Of a stretch of DNA of 64,000 nt, positions 28,965-38,825 are shown one piece after another. The notes below the pieces were generated by a model. The model was given only the letters and a program-made list of their open reading frames with translations. It was not told the origin of the DNA and made no database searches. The DNA is from Nevskia sp. (GTDB lineage: Bacteria; Pseudomonadota; Gammaproteobacteria; Nevskiales; Nevskiaceae). Every line of letters starts with the position of its first letter. Positions within the stretch are counted from its first letter, which is position 1. The stretch lies in the NCBI GenBank assembly GCA_028291705.1, contig JAQGNS010000189.1, positions 48,019-112,018 of the forward strand. Direction: 5' to 3'. The translations under genes and the position numbers were made by a program.

Positions 28965-29676
28965 TAGCGGATTGAAAAGCGATAGTGCCAAGCCACCGCA
29001 GCTCGACATGAGCGGTTTCACGGCTGCGGCCGAAAGCTTTTATGACGAGGGCTATAGGCGGATTAGTGCTTCCCGCGACCGCGCCTGGATCGTGGCTGGA
29101 GCGTTCGCCGTCCTTGCCGGCCTTTCGGTGCTGGCCGTAGCGCTTCTGGCTCCGCTGAAGCGTACCGACGTCGTTCCTGTCGTCGTCGATCGCAGTACAG
29201 GCGAGGCGCATACCGTCTCCCAACTCGCAGGGCAGACCATCAGCCAGCAGGAGGCGGTTCGGAAGGCGGATCTCGCCGCCTATGTCATCGCCCATGAATC
29301 GTTTGATCGGACGCTACTACGCCAGTATTACGGAGCTGTTCAGGACCGGTCGGCCGACAGCGTGTTCAAGCCGTATGCGGCGCAATTCCAGACCGGAATA
29401 CCGGATTCGGTGTTCACGAAGTACGCCGGCGCGACTCGCAGCATCGAGGTCCGAAGCGTGGTCCTGCTGTCCGACGGCCTCGGTCAGGTCCATTTCACGG
29501 CCACCCTGACCAAGACGGCAACGATGCCGGTTTCCGAAAACTTCATCGCCAGCATCGGCTTCGCCTATGTGTCTGACAAACAGAGTTTCGCCCAGCGCAT
29601 GCGCAACCCGCTGGGTTTCGCCGTCACGTCGTATCGAGTGGATCAGGAGTCCTTACCCACGGAGGGGTCGCCATGA
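28954..29676 (+). CDS. virB8: VirB8 family T4SS protein
   Basis: ESFYDEGYRRISASRDRAWIVAGAFAVLAGLSVLAVALLAPLKRTDVVPVVVDRSTGE. Confidence 0.88.
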   Translation: MAPDSGLKSDSAKPPQLDMSGFTAAAESFYDEGYRRISASRDRAWIVAGAFAVLAGLSVLAVALLAPLKRTDVVPVVVDRSTGEAHTVSQLAGQTISQQEAVRKADLAAYVIAHESFDRTLLRQYYGAVQDRSADSVFKPYAAQFQTGIPDSVFTKYAGATRSIEVRSVVLLSDGLGQVHFTATLTKTATMPVSENFIASIGFAYVSDKQSFAQRMRNPLGFAVTSYRVDQESLPTEGSP

Positions 29677-30518
29677 AATGGTTTGCGGAAGTCTTGCTGT
29701 TGTACGCCCTGGTTGTTCCGCCCCTCGTAGTCGCGGAGGAATTGCCCCAGTCCGGGCCGGAAGACCCCCGCATGCGCAGCGTGGTATATGACCCCAACCA
29801 GGTCGTCGTGATCAAAGGGCATTACGGCTTCGAACAGATGGTGCAGCTGGCCGACGACGAGAAGATCGAATCGCTATCGATCGGCGACTCATTGGCCTGG
29901 CAGGTGGCACCGAACAAGGCCGGTAACCTGCTATTCCTAAAGCCGGTCGAGCCGGATGCGCACACCAACCTGGCGGTCGTTACCAACCGGCGCACTTATG
30001 CCTTCGAGCTGGTCGCGATCAACCTCATCAAGCAAGCGGCCGGGATGAACTATATCGTCCGGTTCCGCTATCCCCAGGACGAAGAAGCCAAGGTGCAGGC
30101 ACAACTTGCGGCCGCCAGCCACGACAAACAACAGGAGGTCGTGCCGGATCGAAAGCTTGATCCCATGGCTTGGAATCTGGACTACACCTCCCAAGGAAAG
30201 CCCGATCAGACGCCGCTGCACGTTTTCGACGATGGCAACTTCACCTACTTCCAGTTCCGCGACCATCAGGACACGCCGGCGATCTTCCTGGTTGGGGACG
30301 ATCGCAAAGAGTCCCTACTGAATTACCACATCTCCGGCAAATATCTGGTGGTGGAGCGCACCGGCAAGCAGTTCACCTTGAGAGGCCGCGACGGCGAAGT
30401 TTGCGTTTATAACGAAGCCGCCTTGCGCGCCCCGCCCACGGTCCCTGCAGTAGCCGAGGTGCCACCTGCGTCTTCGCCCCCCGCGCCGGCGGCCGGTGAA
30501 AGTCATGCGTCCGAATGA
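29673..30518 (+). CDS. virB9: VirB9/TrbG/CagX family T4SS protein
   Basis: DPRMRSVVYDPNQVVVIKGHYGFEQMVQLADDEKIESLSIGDSLAWQVAPNKAGNLLFLKP. Confidence 0.92.
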   Translation: MKWFAEVLLLYALVVPPLVVAEELPQSGPEDPRMRSVVYDPNQVVVIKGHYGFEQMVQLADDEKIESLSIGDSLAWQVAPNKAGNLLFLKPVEPDAHTNLAVVTNRRTYAFELVAINLIKQAAGMNYIVRFRYPQDEEAKVQAQLAAASHDKQQEVVPDRKLDPMAWNLDYTSQGKPDQTPLHVFDDGNFTYFQFRDHQDTPAIFLVGDDRKESLLNYHISGKYLVVERTGKQFTLRGRDGEVCVYNEAALRAPPTVPAVAEVPPASSPPAPAAGESHASE

Positions 30519-31674
30519 CCGGGATCCGCCGGAGGGCGAGGCGCAGGAGCCGCGCCGACAGCGCGGTGCGAGTCCCGTCGTCCAGCCCGTTCGGAGCAAG
30601 ATCGGTATCGTGGCCGGGTGTATCGGAATCTGTCTGGTGGTGGTGTTCCTCTTCATGACCGGCGGCCATAAGCCGAAGACGAAGCGTGAGGCAGAAGTGC
30701 CTGTACTGTCGGCGAATAACACGCCACCGCCCGCGCTTCCAGACGTGCCCTCGGATTCGAGTGCGTCCCCATTTGAGGTGCCTAACAACCAACAGCACTT
30801 CGAATCGGGCCATTCCGAAGCCGCGGACGCGGAAAAGCAGAAGGCGGAGGCCCGCCGGCATTCGCCGATGCTGGTATACGACGACTCAGGGCATGGCGAA
30901 GCGGGCACTCCGCCTAAGCCCTCCTCCGACAATCCCTTTGCCTCCCTGATTGCAGCACAGCTACAGAATAGTCAGCAGCCGGCGCAAGGGGCGTCGGCCG
31001 AAGAGCATAAGCAGGATCGCAGTTCGCCTGCCGAAGGCTACGCGGAACGAACGCAGGCGTTTGCCCAGACTGCTGCGGATCACGGCACACCCGAGGCGGT
31101 GGCGCGCCGAATTACGATGGACAACCGTGTCGCTGAGGGAAAGATGATTCCGGCGATCCTGGAAACGGCTGTCAGTTCTGATCTTCCCGGCAAGCTGCGG
31201 GCGATCATCTCTCAGGACGTCTGGAGCGAAGACGGCAGCCGCAAACTGATCCGCCGCGGCTCCCGGCTGGCTGGTGAGTATCGCTCCGGGCTGGTGCGCG
31301 GGCAGACGCGGGTATTTGTGATCTGGACTCGGGTGTTGGAGCCGGACGGCCTGGACGTCGCTATTGGCTCCCCAGGGACCGACGATATCGGACGTTCAGG
31401 AATGACTGGCGATATCGACCGGCACTTCGTGGAGCGCTTCGGCGCGGCGTTTCTTCTATCGCTGATCGGCTCGGCGACCACGGCAAGCCAGGGTGGCAAT
31501 ACCTTCGTGGTGAATACGTCGCAAGGGTTCGGCCAAGTGGCGCAGGATTCGCTGCAGGACAGCATCAATATTCCACCGACCATCTATGTCGACCAGGGTA
31601 CGCCGGTACAGGTGTTTGTGGCGCGGGATCTAGTGTTCGGGCCGCCGGAAACGGCGGAGGCTGCGCTACGGTGA
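30505..31674 (+). CDS. virB10: VirB10/TrbI family T4SS protein
   Basis: Single TM near the N-terminus; VAEGKMIPAILETAVSSDLPGKLRAIISQDVWSEDGSRKLIRRGSRLAGEY. Confidence 0.93.
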   Translation: MRPNDRDPPEGEAQEPRRQRGASPVVQPVRSKIGIVAGCIGICLVVVFLFMTGGHKPKTKREAEVPVLSANNTPPPALPDVPSDSSASPFEVPNNQQHFESGHSEAADAEKQKAEARRHSPMLVYDDSGHGEAGTPPKPSSDNPFASLIAAQLQNSQQPAQGASAEEHKQDRSSPAEGYAERTQAFAQTAADHGTPEAVARRITMDNRVAEGKMIPAILETAVSSDLPGKLRAIISQDVWSEDGSRKLIRRGSRLAGEYRSGLVRGQTRVFVIWTRVLEPDGLDVAIGSPGTDDIGRSGMTGDIDRHFVERFGAAFLLSLIGSATTASQGGNTFVVNTSQGFGQVAQDSLQDSINIPPTIYVDQGTPVQVFVARDLVFGPPETAEAALR

Positions 31675-32726
31675 GCGCCGTAGTCCAGCGGTTCGATCAC
31701 GCGAGCGCGGGCGGGGCCGCGCTACGTGCGTTCCTCGGTCCCTTGGCCGAGCTCCTCGCTCGACCGGAAATAACAGAGGTGTCCATCAACCAACCCGGCG
31801 AGGCGTTTGTCGATGCAGGCGGGACGATCGAGCGGCTGGCGCTGCCGGAGCTCGGCTATGACCATCTACAGCGGCTGGCGTCGCTGATCGCCTACGAGAC
31901 GCATCAAGTCACAGACGCGGAGCGGCCGCTGCTGTCCGCATGGCTGCCGACCGGGCAGCGTGTCCAGGTGGTGATGCCGCCGGCCTGTGAGGCTGGCACC
32001 GTGGTGATGTCGTTCCGCCGCCAAGCCGAGCGGCAGTACACGCTCGAGGATTACGACGCCTCGGGGATGTTCGATGCGGTTGCGGTGGTACAGGATGACG
32101 CGTTGAGCCCGGACGATCTTGAGCTGATTGGCCTGCTCGGTTCGGGGAAGCTGAAGGATTTCCTGCGACATGCGGTGCGATATCGCAAGAACATCGTCGT
32201 GTCAGGATCGACCAGCAGCGGGAAAACGACGTTCCTCAATACCCTGCTGAGGGAGGTGCCGGCGGATGAGCGGCTGTTGACCATCGAGGACGTTCGCGAG
32301 CTGCGCACCAGCGTCCCAAATACAGCCCATTTGCTGGCCAGCAAGGGCGGCCAAGGTGTGGCGAAAGTCACAATCCAGGATTTGCTGGAAGCCTGCCTGC
32401 GTCTGCGACCGGATCGCATCATTATGGGCGAGCTGCGCGGGGCGGAGGCCAGTAGCTTCCTGCATGCAGTGAATAGTGGACACCCTGGCTCCTTAACGAG
32501 CGTACATGCGGACTCACCAGCGTTGGCCTTCGAGCGTCTGGCGCTGATGGTGATGCAGGGCAACGCGGCCCTGACGCGGGAACAGATCCTTGCGTATCTT
32601 CGCGGTGTCGTCGATATCGTAGTGCAGGTCCGCAAGTGCGGAGCTGAACGGAAGGTATCAGCGATCTATTTCAAACATGCCCACGCCGCCGGCAGTTCTA
32701 CCAACAAGCGGTCAACGTCGTCTTAG
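31671..32726 (+). CDS. virB11: VirB11 family P-type DNA-transfer ATPase
   Basis: VVSGSTSSGKTTFLNTLL, IIMGELRGAEASSFLHAVNSGHPGSLTSVHADSP. Confidence 0.93.
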   Translation: MSAVVQRFDHASAGGAALRAFLGPLAELLARPEITEVSINQPGEAFVDAGGTIERLALPELGYDHLQRLASLIAYETHQVTDAERPLLSAWLPTGQRVQVVMPPACEAGTVVMSFRRQAERQYTLEDYDASGMFDAVAVVQDDALSPDDLELIGLLGSGKLKDFLRHAVRYRKNIVVSGSTSSGKTTFLNTLLREVPADERLLTIEDVRELRTSVPNTAHLLASKGGQGVAKVTIQDLLEACLRLRPDRIIMGELRGAEASSFLHAVNSGHPGSLTSVHADSPALAFERLALMVMQGNAALTREQILAYLRGVVDIVVQVRKCGAERKVSAIYFKHAHAAGSSTNKRSTSS

Positions 32727-32730
32727 TGCA

Positions 32731-33216
32731 ATGACTGACGACGAAAAAAGCTCAAAGGTGGTACGACTCTTTCCGTCAGGTTCGTCGCCGAGCGATTCCA
32801 GCGCCGACCAAAACAATGAATCCCTCGCGGCGATCGGTTCGGAGATTCAGGGGCTATTGGGGGCGGCTGTTCCGATCGAGGCGGGTGAAGCGAAACCTGA
32901 CCCTCGACACCGCAATGCCGTCCCATGCCCACAATGCGACGAATACACATGGAAGCAGACCAAGTATTGTCTGCACTGCGGTACCGACCTGTTGGCGCGC
33001 GCGGCCGAGTTAGCTGCAGCGAGACGCGATCGCCGCAACGCTGCCTTGTGGCCCTGCGCCATCGCGAGCTGGGCAGCCGCTTTGGGTTGCATTCAGGCAA
33101 CAGAGCGCTACGCACTTCCTGACCGTGTTCGATCGATGCTGCATTGGACAGTGCTCGCGATTGTCGCCGTAAACCTCTTTGGGTTTTGGATCGCGTCAAT
33201 GAGCAACCGGCGCTGA
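32731..33216 (+). CDS. Zinc-ribbon plus two-TM protein downstream of virB11
   Basis: CPQCDEYTWKQTKYCLHCG (CxxC...CxxC) followed by hydrophobic segments; ATG at 32731. Confidence 0.65.
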   Translation: MTDDEKSSKVVRLFPSGSSPSDSSADQNNESLAAIGSEIQGLLGAAVPIEAGEAKPDPRHRNAVPCPQCDEYTWKQTKYCLHCGTDLLARAAELAAARRDRRNAALWPCAIASWAAALGCIQATERYALPDRVRSMLHWTVLAIVAVNLFGFWIASMSNRR

Positions 33217-33243
33217 CAAATCGTCAGAACCACCGGGGGGACG

Positions 33244-33672
33244 CTACATCGCCTCTAATCGGGCGCGTGCTTCTCGCTTGCCGATTGTGCGAAGGCTGGC
33301 CAGCGCCGCCTTTTGTTCGGAGCGAGGAGTTGTCTTTGCGCCTTCCCAACTATAAATAGTCGGGCCGCTGACTTGGATGAGTTTCCCAAACGCCTCCGCG
33401 CTCAAATCGAGACGCTGACGCAGCGAGCGTAGCCCTTTGGCACTGAATCGGACGGTCTGAGCGTCTATCGAAGGCTGGGATGGCTGTGGGTGCACCATCT
33501 TGCGACGCAGCAGCGCAACCTCGCGTTCCAACTGTTGTACCTGCTTTTTCAACGCCGCAAGTTGGGTGCGAACGCTGCTTGAAGCGGCTTTTATGGGACT
33601 TACTTCCTGGCGCGAAACCTTCTTCGATATTCGCGTGATCTCGTCCTTCAATACTGCACCGATGTTCGGCAT
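33244..33672 (-). CDS. HTH (XRE-like) DNA-binding protein with N-terminal coiled coil
   Basis: LRSLRQRLDLSAEAFGKLIQVSGPTIYSWEGAKTTPRSEQKAAL; start taken at MPNIGAVLKDEI. Confidence 0.75.
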   Translation of the reverse strand: MPNIGAVLKDEITRISKKVSRQEVSPIKAASSSVRTQLAALKKQVQQLEREVALLRRKMVHPQPSQPSIDAQTVRFSAKGLRSLRQRLDLSAEAFGKLIQVSGPTIYSWEGAKTTPRSEQKAALASLRTIGKREARARLEAM

Positions 33673-33974
33673 ATGACCCTGTTGCTCGAGGTGGTTCTCT
33701 ATTTTGCACTCAAGTTGTTGCAGGCGCTGGTAGCCGCGCCGCGCCCGCAGTTGCTCGCGCAGGATTTGATCCAGCACTATGGTGCGTACAGCCGGGAATG
33801 TGGGGGAATTTTCGAGTACGTCGAGATATACTGTATACGCGTGCATGTACTGCAGTGAGCGGGGACATCCGCCTTTTGAAATAGCCTCCTGTTTTTCGTC
33901 GCCATTCACCGGCTTCGTCAATAGGCTGCTGGGGACCGTCACCGGAACGGCAAAAAAGGATCTGGGTCACCTTG

Positions 33975-34226
33975 ATGGCAGGGTATCGCAAGTTGATTGG
34001 GAAGCAGCGCTTGATCGAACTCGTCCGCGCCCGGATGCATGGGACGGGTGTGGGCATGTCTTGCGACGGCTGTGGTTTGAAGAGCGTGGCGCAGCGCGAG
34101 CGCGTCGGCGAATCCTCAAATTGGGTGCCGGTGGTCAACAATGAATGCAGTTCGGATTGCGAGAAGAAGCTGGTGAAACTGCTGGCGCACCTGAGCGGCG
34201 AATATGACGTGATCTTCTCGCGTTAA
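33975..34226 (+). CDS. Small Cys-containing hypothetical protein
   Basis: MAGYRKLIGKQRLIELVRARMHGTGVGMSCDGCGLKS... Confidence 0.5.
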   Translation: MAGYRKLIGKQRLIELVRARMHGTGVGMSCDGCGLKSVAQRERVGESSNWVPVVNNECSSDCEKKLVKLLAHLSGEYDVIFSR

Positions 34227-34254
34227 CACGCCCGTGGTGTCATGCCTGACTTTC

Positions 34255-34851
34255 TCATGGCAGTTGATAGCTCACTTTGCCATCTGAGATCACTACAACC
34301 TTGCGCTCTTGGAGTTGCTTGACCAGGTCGGCAACTTCTTCTTCGGAAATTTTATTGACAAACAGGGACCTGATGCTGCCGCCCAGGGTCTTCAGCGTGC
34401 GTGGCCTGCCTGACTTTCGTTTCGCGAGGTTATCGACAATGGCGTCCACGCGCTCGGTCAATGGCTTCGAGTTGCTGATGCGAACCGGCGGCGCGACGTC
34501 ACCGAAGGTTGCGGTGCGCTGGCACTCGATTTGTAGAGCGGAAAGATGTTTGATCAGCGGATCGAAGCCGGTATCTTTCGAGACGATGTGGAATGATGCA
34601 CCGGGATTTTCGCTTGCCAGCTTGCCGATGTAGAAGGCGATGTGGAAATCCAGGGCATTGCTTCCGTTACCTGAGACTTGAATATATTCCGCACTGGATC
34701 CGAGCGCCTGTAAGGCGCGGGCCAGCTCGAACGGAACCTTGGTCTGGCTGGCGCCCACGAAGACCTTGACCCGCTTGTCGATACCCGTGAGGGGACCGAC
34801 ATTGTTCGGCTGTACGTTCTCGAAATCTACGAGAATGAATTGGGTGCTCAT
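34255..34851 (-). CDS. PIN/NYN-like domain protein
   Basis: FILVDFENVQP, NALDFHIAFYIGKLA, FHIVSKDTGFDPLIKHL: acidic residue pattern of NYN/PIN-like nucleases. Confidence 0.75.
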   Translation of the reverse strand: MSTQFILVDFENVQPNNVGPLTGIDKRVKVFVGASQTKVPFELARALQALGSSAEYIQVSGNGSNALDFHIAFYIGKLASENPGASFHIVSKDTGFDPLIKHLSALQIECQRTATFGDVAPPVRISNSKPLTERVDAIVDNLAKRKSGRPRTLKTLGGSIRSLFVNKISEEEVADLVKQLQERKVVVISDGKVSYQLP

Positions 34852-35554
34852 TGTTCTTCGACCTCAATGACGATTGACGGAAGTGTGCCTGAAAGGCCTC
34901 TCTCTGACGCTGCGCTCTGTTTCAGCGACGTTGCATCTAACCCTCTAAATCTATGGCGTCTCCCCGGCGATGCCGGTGACCGGGTGCTACTCGCTGCGCT
35001 CACCGAGCCACGATGAAGCTGTGTCTCGGCCCTTCGGGTAACGCCCCCTGACGCGCGGCGCGTGGCTGCCCCGAATCTACTTTCCGCAATCAGTTACTCA
35101 ACTCGCCGGATCAGTACGCTCCGTGGAGAGTAGGCCGGCGCAGGTCCAGCCGGCAAAAAGCGCCGGCTCGACCTGAAGCGTCGCCGGCCGCAGCGAGCGT
35201 TCCGCACGCTGCCCCGGCCGCCGAGTCCGGCAGCCGCATCGGTCTGCGCTGGCGCGCAGTCATGTTCGGTGCCCGCGCAGCCGCACGGGCAACCCTCCGG
35301 TCCGTCCACCGTCAAGCCGCGCTCGACGCCCGCGATGTGCTCCGTTCGTCGGTGACCCGACGAAACGGGGGCACGCGGCCGACGAGGCGCTACGCGCCCC
35401 TTCGGGCGGAACTTGACGGTGGCCAGCCCTCCGGGATCTCGCCAGGGGCGAGTCGCGCACCCAGCGCGACTACGCCCAACGGCCCCGGAGGTGGCAACGG
35501 CGTAACCCCCATCCCCTTGTTTGGCATTTCTTCTATTTCTGCAAGGAGATTCAT

Positions 35555-37414
35555 ATGGACATGAGAGTCAATACCGCCACGCGTGAAATCGTGGTTCCAC
35601 TCAACAAGCTGCGTCCGTCGACCCGCAACGTCCGCAAGAGCGGCGGCACGTCGATCCAGCAACTGGCCCGGAGCATCGACCGGGTCAGCCTGCTGCAAAA
35701 CCTGATCGTCACCGATCCCGGCGATGGCGGGTATTTCGATGTGGAAGCTGGCCAGCGCCGGCTCAAGGCGCTGCAACTGCTGGTGAAGCGCAAGAAACTG
35801 GCGCAAGACCACGACGTGCGGTGCCTGCTGGTGCCGGATGCTTCGGCACGGACGGTGAGCCTGACCGAAAACATCCAGCGCGAGGCCATGCACCCGGCCG
35901 ACGAGTTCGAGGCGTTCAAAGCGCTGGTGGACGAGGGGCGACCCATCGAGGACATCGCGGCCGACTTCGGCGTCACGCCACTGACGGTGCAACGCCGTCT
36001 CAAGCTCGCCAACGTCTCGCCCAAGCTGCTGGCGGACTACCGCAAGGAGCGGGTGACCATGGAGCAGCTGATGGCGCTGGCCGTCACCGACGATCACAAG
36101 GCGCAGGAGACGGCGTTCTATGACGTGCCGGAATGGCAGCGCGATCCGCAGCAACTGCGGGAGCACTTGACTGTGGAGGACGTGGACGCCGCACGCGATG
36201 CGGTGGCGCGGTTCGTCGGCATCGAGGACTACCAGCGGGCGGGCGGCGTGTCGCGGCGCGACCTGTTTGCCGATGCAGGGCATGGCGTGTATCTGAGCGA
36301 CCGCTCGTTGCTCGACAAGCTGGCCGTGGATCGGCTTGCCAACATCGCCACCGATGTCGAACTGGAAGGCTGGGGCTGGATCGAGGCGGTGCCCCGCACC
36401 ATGTCGTCCGACATTTACGCCTTCCAGCGAGTGCAGCCGAAGCGGCGCAAGCCGACCGACAAGGAGTCCCGGCAAATCGCCAAGATCGAAAAGCGCGTCG
36501 AGCGTATCCAGACGATCTTGCAGGGTGGCGAGTGCGACGAGTCGGAGGTCAGCGCCTTGCAGGAGGAATGGGATCGACTGGACGGCGAGCGTGAGGCGAT
36601 CACGCAATCGCTTTCTGTCTATTCGGAGAAGGCCAAGGCCCATGCCGGCGTCGTCGTGACCATCGACGGCCAAGGCAAGCCGAGCGTGCATCGCGGTCTG
36701 GTGCGGGAGGCCGATGTGAAGCAGGCGAAGGCCGAGGACGGTAACGGCGAGGACAAGAATAAGGAGAAGAAGGCCAAGACCGACACTAGCGTTTCAGACA
36801 AGCTGGCCCGTCAGTTGAGTACCCACCGCACGGCGGCCTTGCAGGCGGAAATGGCCCGTCAGCCAGCAATGGCGTTGGTCGCCGTTGTGCATAAGCTGGC
36901 GTTGCAGACCTTGTACGGCGAGCGCCGCGCCGGATCGGTGTTGCAGGTGACCTGTACCCCGCCGGAGCGACTGGAGCGCTTCGCCCCCGACCTTCCGGGG
37001 TCGGCGGCAGTGGCGGCGGTCACCGAGGCCAAGCAGGCATGGCAGGCCAAGCTGCCCGCCGAAGTGGATGGTCTGTTCGCGGCGGTGCGCGAACTGTCTC
37101 AGGACGATCTGCTGTCGCTGCTGGCGGTTTGCGCCGCCTGCTGCGTCGAGGCGGTGACGGCGGATGAAAGCGACGATCGGGCCAGCACGCTGGCGGTGGC
37201 GCTCGGGCTGGACATGGGGCAGTGGTGGACGCCCACGGCGGCGGGCTACTTCGAGCAGGTGTCCAAGGGCCGCATCATCGAGGCCATCAAGGACTTCTCG
37301 CCGGACGATGCCCACCAGCTCGACGTAATGAAGAAGGGCGAGCTGGCCGCGACCGCCGAACGGCTGGTAGCGGGCAAGAACTGGCTACCGCTGATGCTGC
37401 GCCAAGCGGCGTAG
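35555..37414 (+). CDS. parB: ParB/RepB/Spo0J family partition protein (ICE-type)
   Basis: VVPLNKLRPSTRNVRKSGGTSIQQLARSIDRVSLLQNLIV...VEAGQRRLKALQLL...VSLTENIQREAMHPADEFEAF. Confidence 0.92.
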   Translation: MDMRVNTATREIVVPLNKLRPSTRNVRKSGGTSIQQLARSIDRVSLLQNLIVTDPGDGGYFDVEAGQRRLKALQLLVKRKKLAQDHDVRCLLVPDASARTVSLTENIQREAMHPADEFEAFKALVDEGRPIEDIAADFGVTPLTVQRRLKLANVSPKLLADYRKERVTMEQLMALAVTDDHKAQETAFYDVPEWQRDPQQLREHLTVEDVDAARDAVARFVGIEDYQRAGGVSRRDLFADAGHGVYLSDRSLLDKLAVDRLANIATDVELEGWGWIEAVPRTMSSDIYAFQRVQPKRRKPTDKESRQIAKIEKRVERIQTILQGGECDESEVSALQEEWDRLDGEREAITQSLSVYSEKAKAHAGVVVTIDGQGKPSVHRGLVREADVKQAKAEDGNGEDKNKEKKAKTDTSVSDKLARQLSTHRTAALQAEMARQPAMALVAVVHKLALQTLYGERRAGSVLQVTCTPPERLERFAPDLPGSAAVAAVTEAKQAWQAKLPAEVDGLFAAVRELSQDDLLSLLAVCAACCVEAVTADESDDRASTLAVALGLDMGQWWTPTAAGYFEQVSKGRIIEAIKDFSPDDAHQLDVMKKGELAATAERLVAGKNWLPLMLRQAA

Positions 37415-37438
37415 TCATTTCCATCTGAGGTACTTCCG

Positions 37439-37467
37439 CTCCCCGGTGCAATGCCGGGGAGTTTTTT
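37439..37467 (+). terminator. Rho-independent terminator downstream of parB
   Basis: CTCCCCGG-TGCAATG-CCGGGGAG followed by TTTTTT. Confidence 0.85.
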
Positions 37468-37743
37468 GTTTCCGGGCCTCGTAACTCGCGCGCCCGGGGC
37501 GCGCTCGGCGGGTCCGCTTTGGCGGACCCGAAAGTGTGCTCCCGCTGTTTGTCTTCAGAGGTTAGCACCGTGCTCGGCCCGTCAAGGGTCCGCTGCGCCG
37601 GCTTGCGCTCCGTTCGTCGCCTCGCATGCAGCCGCGAGCCGACGAGCCGGTGCCGCCGCCCTTGACCGTCCTGCGACTCGGTGCAGGGGGAAGGCGCAAA
37701 CAGCGCTCGCCCGGAGTGCTGGCTAAACCTGGAGGTATTTCAC

Positions 37744-37917
37744 ATGGACGACTTCTTCTATCCCATTTCCCGCCCGAAAACCCTGGCCGAGTGGCGCGCG
37801 CTGCCGGAAGACGTACTGGCCGGCATCTACGAGGAGATCGCGGAACTCCGCGAGCAGGACCGCGCCGAGCAGCACTGGGCCTGGTCCTTCGTGCAGCCCT
37901 TCCTGGACTTCGAATAA
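37744..37917 (+). CDS. 57-aa conserved-looking small protein
   Basis: MDDFFYPISRPKTLAEWRALPEDVLAGIYEEIAELREQDRAEQHWAWSFVQPFLDFE; GGAGG Shine-Dalgarno; immediately upstream of ardC. Confidence 0.6.
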   Translation: MDDFFYPISRPKTLAEWRALPEDVLAGIYEEIAELREQDRAEQHWAWSFVQPFLDFE

Positions 37918-37931
37918 GGGAGGGCGCAGCG

Positions 37932-38825
37932 ATGGATATCTACGAGAAAGTCACGCAGACGGTGGTGGACCTGCTGGAACAGGGCGTCAAGCCCTGGACT
38001 CAGCCGTGGAGCGGTGGGGCGGGTGCGATCCGCCCGCTGCGGCACAATCATCAGGGCTACCGGGGGATCAATGTCCTGATCCTCTGGGCCACGGCGCAGG
38101 AAGCGGGGTACGCCTCGCCCTACTGGATGACGTACCGGCAGGCCAGCGAACTGGGCGGCCAAGTCCGCAAGGGCGAGCATTCGACCCAGGTCGTTTACTA
38201 CGGCTCTATGGTGAAGGAGGACCAGGAGGCGGACAAGGACGAGCGAGGGCATAAGCTGGTCAGGTTCCTGCGCACCTTCAACGTCTTCAACGCCGACCAG
38301 ATCGACCGGCTGCCGCAGCCGTACTATGCCAAGGCGGCGCAGCCGCAATCCGTGGCCGAGCGCATCCCGGAACTGGATGCCTTCGCTCAGGCGACCCGGG
38401 CCGACATCCGCGAGGGTGGCGGACGGGCGTTCTACCGCATAGATGAGGATTTCATCCAAATGCCGGATTTCCGAGCATTTGCCGACGCCGAAGTTTTCTA
38501 TGCCACCCGCGCCCATGAGCTGGTGCACTGGACCCGGCACCCGTCGCGGCTGGACCGGGACATGGGCCGCAAACGCTGGGGCGATGAAGGATATGCGGCG
38601 GAGGAGCTGGTGGCCGAGTTGGGCGCAGCATTTCTCGGCGCCGAGTTGGGGCTACGTCCCGACCACATTAACGACCATGCCGCTTATATTGGATCGTGGT
38701 TGAAAGTGCTGCGTGACGACCGCCGCTTCATCTTCAGTGCGGCGGCCAAGGCGCAGGAAGCTGCCGACTACCTGATGGCGTGCCAGGAAGGCGCAAAGGC
38801 GAAAGTCGCCGGGAGGAGCCAATGA
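37932..38825 (+). CDS. ardC: ArdC-like antirestriction/ssDNA-binding protein with zincin-like domain
   Basis: MDIYEKVTQTVVDLLEQGVKPWTQPW, YRGINVLILWATAQEAGYASPYWMTYRQA, ATRAHELVHWTRHPSRLDRDMG. Confidence 0.88.
   Translation: MDIYEKVTQTVVDLLEQGVKPWTQPWSGGAGAIRPLRHNHQGYRGINVLILWATAQEAGYASPYWMTYRQASELGGQVRKGEHSTQVVYYGSMVKEDQEADKDERGHKLVRFLRTFNVFNADQIDRLPQPYYAKAAQPQSVAERIPELDAFAQATRADIREGGGRAFYRIDEDFIQMPDFRAFADAEVFYATRAHELVHWTRHPSRLDRDMGRKRWGDEGYAAEELVAELGAAFLGAELGLRPDHINDHAAYIGSWLKVLRDDRRFIFSAAAKAQEAADYLMACQEGAKAKVAGRSQ

Noticed and set aside
35390-36691. 433-aa minus-strand ORF opposite parB
   Set aside because: Antisense shadow; parB motifs are unambiguous on the plus strand.
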